This document shows, piece after piece, positions 61,141 to 64,000 of a stretch of DNA of 64,000 nt. The stretch comes from Amycolatopsis albispora. GTDB lineage: Bacteria; Actinomycetota; Actinomycetes; Mycobacteriales; Pseudonocardiaceae. The position numbers and the translations under genes were made by a program. The stretch lies in NCBI RefSeq assembly GCF_003312875.1, contig NZ_CP015163.1, forward strand, positions 4,092,001-4,156,000, given 5' to 3'. The notes under the pieces were generated by a model. The model was not told the DNA's origin. It ran no database searches and saw nothing but the letters and a program-made list of their open reading frames with translations. Position 1 is the stretch's first letter, and each line of letters opens with the position of its first letter.

Positions 61141-62142
61141 CTACCGGCCCAGGAGGCTGGTGGCCTCCTGCGCGGCGGGACCCTGCGCGGCCAGGTGGGC
61201 CAGGTTCTCCGGCAACTCCTCACCACGATGGGCCTTGGTCTGTGCGTACAGGCGCCCGGCCCGATAAGAGGACCGGACCAGGGGACCGGCCATCACTCCG
61301 GCGAAGCCCATGGCCTCGGCGGCCCGCGAGTGCTCGACGAACTCTTCCGGCTTGACCCACCGATCCACCGGGTGATGCCGCGGCGAGGGCCGCAGATACT
61401 GCGTGATCGTCAGGATCTCGCAACCCGCGTCGACCAGGTCCCGCATCGCCGGGGCCACCTCGTCAGGGGTTTCCCCCATCCCGAGGATCAGGTTCGACTT
61501 CGTCACCAACCCCGCCTCCCGGGCGGCGGTGATCACCTCCAGCGACCGCGCGTACCGGAAACCCGGGCGGATGCGCTTGAAAATCCGCGGCACCGTCTCC
61601 ACGTTGTGCGCCAGCACCTCCGGCCGCGACCCGAACACCTCGGCCAGCTGACCGGGGTCGGCGTTGAAATCCGGGATCAGCAACTCCACCCCGGTCCCCG
61701 GATTCAACGCATGAATCTGCCGCACCGTCTCGGCGTACAGCCACGCGCCACCATCGGGCAGGTCGTCGCGGGCGACACCGGTCACCGTCGAATAGCGCAG
61801 GCCCATCGCCTGCACCGACTCGGCCACCTTCCGCGGCTCGGACCGGTCCAGCTCGGCCGGGCGGCCGGTGTCGATCTGGCAGAAATCACACCGCCGCGTG
61901 CACTGGTCCCCGCCGATCAGGAACGTGGCCTCCCGATCCTCCCAACACTCGTAGATGTTGGGACAACCCGCCTCCTCACAGACGGTGTGCAGACCCTCCC
62001 GGCGCACCAAGCCCTTCAGCTCGGTGAACTCCGGACCCATCCGCGCCCGCGTCTTGATCCACGACGGCTTCTTCTCGATCGGCGTCTGACTGTTGCGGAC
62101 CTCCAGCCGCAACAGCTTCCGACCCTCCGGCGCGGCGGTCAT
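61141..62142 (-). CDS. lipA: Lipoyl synthase
   Basis: The 333-residue radical-SAM enzyme has the auxiliary-cluster cysteines Cys55, Cys60 and Cys66 ([12 protein letters not shown]) and the radical-SAM CX3CX2C at Cys81, Cys85 and Cys88 (CTRRCDFC). It inserts two sulfurs into octanoyl groups on lipoyl domains, here presumably of GcvH, as well as 2-oxoacid dehydrogenases. Its start overlaps the glyA stop by four bases. Placing it inside a glycine-cleavage operon rather than beside lipB is noteworthy. Confidence 0.97.
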   Translation of the reverse strand: MTAAPEGRKLLRLEVRNSQTPIEKKPSWIKTRARMGPEFTELKGLVRREGLHTVCEEAGCPNIYECWEDREATFLIGGDQCTRRCDFCQIDTGRPAELDRSEPRKVAESVQAMGLRYSTVTGVARDDLPDGGAWLYAETVRQIHALNPGTGVELLIPDFNADPGQLAEVFGSRPEVLAHNVETVPRIFKRIRPGFRYARSLEVITAAREAGLVTKSNLILGMGETPDEVAPAMRDLVDAGCEILTITQYLRPSPRHHPVDRWVKPEEFVEHSRAAEAMGFAGVMAGPLVRSSYRAGRLYAQTKAHRGEELPENLAHLAAQGPAAQEATSLLGR

Positions 62143-63410
62143 CCCAGGTCCGCGTACAACGGGTGCTTCTTGGCCAGCAGCTCGACCCTGGCGCGCAGCG
62201 ACTGCTCGGCCGCGGAGTCGAAGTCCGGCCGCAGCGCGGTCGCGATCACGTCGGCGACCTCGGCGAAGTCGTCGGCGCCGAAGCCGCGGGTGGCCAGCGC
62301 CGGGGTGCCGATGCGCAGGCCGGAGGTGACCATCGGCGGCCGCGGGTCGAACGGCACCGCGTTGCGGTTGACCGTGATGCCCACCGAGTGCAGCCGGTCC
62401 TCCGCCTCCTGACCGTTCAAAGTGGACTGAACCAGGTCGACCAGCACCAGGTGCACGTCGGTGCCGCCGGTGAGCACGCGCACGCCGGCCTCGGCGCAGT
62501 CCGGCTGGGAAAGCCGCTCCGCCAGGATCTTCGCACCTTCGAGCACCCGGCGCTGCCGCTCGGCGAACTCCTCGCTCGCGGCGATCTTCAGCGCCACCGC
62601 CTTCGCGGCGATCACGTGCTCCAGCGGCCCGCCCTGCTGACCGGGGAACACCGCCGAGTTCAGCTTCTTCGCCAGCTCCTGCTTGGCGAAGATCAGCCCG
62701 CCGCGCGGCCCGCCGAGGGTCTTGTGCGTGGTGGTGGTGACGATGTCGGCGTGCGGCACCGGGTTCGGGTGCAGCCCGGCCGCGACCAGCCCGGCGAAGT
62801 GCGCCATGTCCACCATCAGCTTGGCGCCCACCTGGTCCGCGATGCGGCGGAACGCGGCGAAGTCCAGCTGACGCGGGTACGCCGACCAGCCCGCGATGAT
62901 CAGCTTCGGCTGGCTCTCCACGGCCAGGCGCTCGACCTCGGCCATGTCGACGATCCCGGTCTCCTGGTCCACGTGGTAGGCCACCACGTGGTACAGCTTG
63001 CCGGAGAAGTTGAGCTTCATGCCGTGCGTCAGGTGCCCGCCGTGCGCCAGGTCCAGGCCGAGAATGGTGTCGCCGGGGCTGAGCACGGCGGCCATCGCGG
63101 CGGCGTTGGCCTGCGCGCCCGAATGCGGCTGCACGTTCGCGAACTCGGCGCCGAACAGGGCCTTCGCCCGGTCGATCGCCAGCTGCTCGATCACGTCGAC
63201 GTGCTCGCAGCCGCCGTAGTAACGCCTGCCGGGGTAACCCTCGGCGTACTTGTTGGTCAGCACCGAGCCCTGCGCCTCGAGCACGCCCTGCGGCGCGAAG
63301 TTCTCGGAGGCGATCATCTCCAGGGTGGACTGCTGGCGGTGCAGCTCGGCGGCCACCGCGGCGGCCACCTCCGGGTCCACAGTGGACAGATCAGCGGTGA
63401 AGGAAGTCAT
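62139..63410 (-). CDS. glyA: Serine hydroxymethyltransferase
   Basis: The ATG at 63410 ([10 protein letters not shown]) is preferred over a GTG two codons upstream because GGAGG lies seven bases before it. The 423-residue PLP enzyme has the SENF motif, the [13 protein letters not shown] block and Lys230 in [14 protein letters not shown]. It combines glycine with methylenetetrahydrofolate to give serine, using the methylene group produced by the glycine cleavage system encoded upstream. Confidence 0.96.
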   Translation of the reverse strand: MTSFTADLSTVDPEVAAAVAAELHRQQSTLEMIASENFAPQGVLEAQGSVLTNKYAEGYPGRRYYGGCEHVDVIEQLAIDRAKALFGAEFANVQPHSGAQANAAAMAAVLSPGDTILGLDLAHGGHLTHGMKLNFSGKLYHVVAYHVDQETGIVDMAEVERLAVESQPKLIIAGWSAYPRQLDFAAFRRIADQVGAKLMVDMAHFAGLVAAGLHPNPVPHADIVTTTTHKTLGGPRGGLIFAKQELAKKLNSAVFPGQQGGPLEHVIAAKAVALKIAASEEFAERQRRVLEGAKILAERLSQPDCAEAGVRVLTGGTDVHLVLVDLVQSTLNGQEAEDRLHSVGITVNRNAVPFDPRPPMVTSGLRIGTPALATRGFGADDFAEVADVIATALRPDFDSAAEQSLRARVELLAKKHPLYADLG

Positions 63411-63412
63411 GC

Positions 63413-63787
63413 TCACGCCTCCTCGGTCAGCTCGCGGTAGCGGTCGGCGTCGAGCAGTTCGGGCAGCTCGGCGGCACGCACGCGGAAGAGCCAGCCCTTG
63501 CCGTACGGGTCGGAGTTGATCAGCTCGGGCTCGTCGACCACGCCGCCGTTGATCTCGACCACCTCACCGGTGGCCGGCGCGAACAGCTCGCTGACCGACT
63601 TGGTGGACTCGATCTCACCGCACGGCGAGCCGGCGGTCAGCGTGGAGCCGACCTCGGGCAGCTGCACGTAGACGACGTCACCGAGGGATTCGGCGGCGAA
63701 GGCGGTGATGCCCACAGTGGACACTCCGTCCTCCTCGCGCAGCCACTCGTGCTCGGCGGTGTAACGCAGTTCCTGGGGGATGTTCAT
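63413..63787 (-). CDS. gcvH: Glycine cleavage system H protein
   Basis: The 124-residue protein begins [15 protein letters not shown], and the lipoyl-lysine Lys63 lies in the conserved ESTKSVSEL. It shuttles the aminomethyl group between the P, T and L proteins. It is 12 bases downstream of gcvT and abuts glyA. LipA, three genes on, would supply the lipoyl group. Confidence 0.96.
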   Translation of the reverse strand: MNIPQELRYTAEHEWLREEDGVSTVGITAFAAESLGDVVYVQLPEVGSTLTAGSPCGEIESTKSVSELFAPATGEVVEINGGVVDEPELINSDPYGKGWLFRVRAAELPELLDADRYRELTEEA

Positions 63788-63799
63788 GGGGGAAGTCCT

Positions 63800-64000
63800 T
63801 CAGCGCTGGTAGAACGGCAGGGCGACGACCTCGACGGGTTCGACGCGGCCTCGGATGTCGACGGAGAGTTTGGCACCCGGGTCCGACAATGCCGGTGGCA
63901 CGTACGCCATCGCGATCGGATAGCCCAGGGTGGGGGAAAGCGCGCCGCTGGTGATCTCACCGACCACGGTTTCGCCGTCCAGCACGGAATACCCGTGCCG
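63800..64000 (-). CDS. gcvT: Glycine cleavage T protein, C-terminal fragment (cut by window end)
   Basis: The last 66 residues are visible, with RHGYSVLDGETVVGEITSG at the window edge, then ALSPTLGYPIAMAYV and VEVVALPFYQR before the stop. This is the C-terminal barrel of the aminomethyltransferase. It transfers the methylene group from the H protein to tetrahydrofolate and is the first visible gene of the operon. gcvP is not in the window. Confidence 0.93.
   Translation of the reverse strand, partial: RHGYSVLDGETVVGEITSGALSPTLGYPIAMAYVPPALSDPGAKLSVDIRGRVEPVEVVALPFYQR

Overview
The window is one continuous stretch of very GC-rich chromosome from a Gram-positive actinomycete, most likely a Pseudonocardiales member such as Amycolatopsis (inference). 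The support is third-position GC-saturated codons that open long antisense shadow frames, frequent GTG starts with GGAGG ribosome sites, an mce operon, an F420-type Ddn-like protein, an IdeR/DtxR iron box and a two-domain acyl-CoA reductase of the mycobacterial AcrA1 type. I see no rRNA, tRNA, CRISPR array or phage module.

Layout. 1-3158: the 3' end of an mce lipid-import operon (two MCE proteins and two Mce-associated proteins), then an IclR regulator and idi (to 4639). 4674-10653: two acetate/solute-type sodium symporter modules; the second is co-transcribed behind a LytS/LytTR-type two-component pair. 10734-18433: an SNase-like protein, an amidohydrolase, lpdA, a PlsC acyltransferase, a 57-residue protein, a Ddn-like protein, an MFS exporter and a Tat-exported TIM-barrel protein. 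18445-31626: a carbohydrate island. It holds a giant secreted ThuA/sugar-dehydrogenase/PKD/CBM protein, a secreted repeat protein, a Gfo/Idh oxidoreductase with an ABC importer, a LacI regulator with an enolase-superfamily enzyme, and a DUF993 aldolase-like protein with a second TIM-barrel isomerase. LacI-type palindromes (core GAAAGCGCTTTC) lie in three intergenic regions of this island and tie it together as one probable regulon. An IS30-family element (31645-32864) sits next to it, followed by an SMP-30-like lactonase.

33867-48537 is mixed housekeeping and accessory: phosphatase, SDR, subtilase, HTH regulator, acyl-CoA ligase, PolA-like polymerase, DUF3574, HrpA helicase, lactate-oxidase-like flavoprotein and a CPA2 antiporter. 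48750-59556 carries transporters and regulators, a ferredoxin-reductase-like flavoprotein, the acyl-CoA reductase, an iron-box-controlled siderophore ATPase, an O-methyltransferase and a class A PBP whose transpeptidase motifs are degenerate. 59754-64000 is a glycine-to-pyruvate operon, gcvT-gcvH-glyA-lipA-sdaA, transcribed leftward.

Two features stand out. First, a 53-bp palindromic repeat occurs at four intergenic loci, mostly just past stop codons; one copy is split by the IS30 element and another carries a precise 15-bp internal inversion. Second, the LacI/DUF993 island looks like an uncharacterised import-and-catabolism system for an unusual sugar or glycoside. Functions are assigned by reading motifs only; no database search was run.
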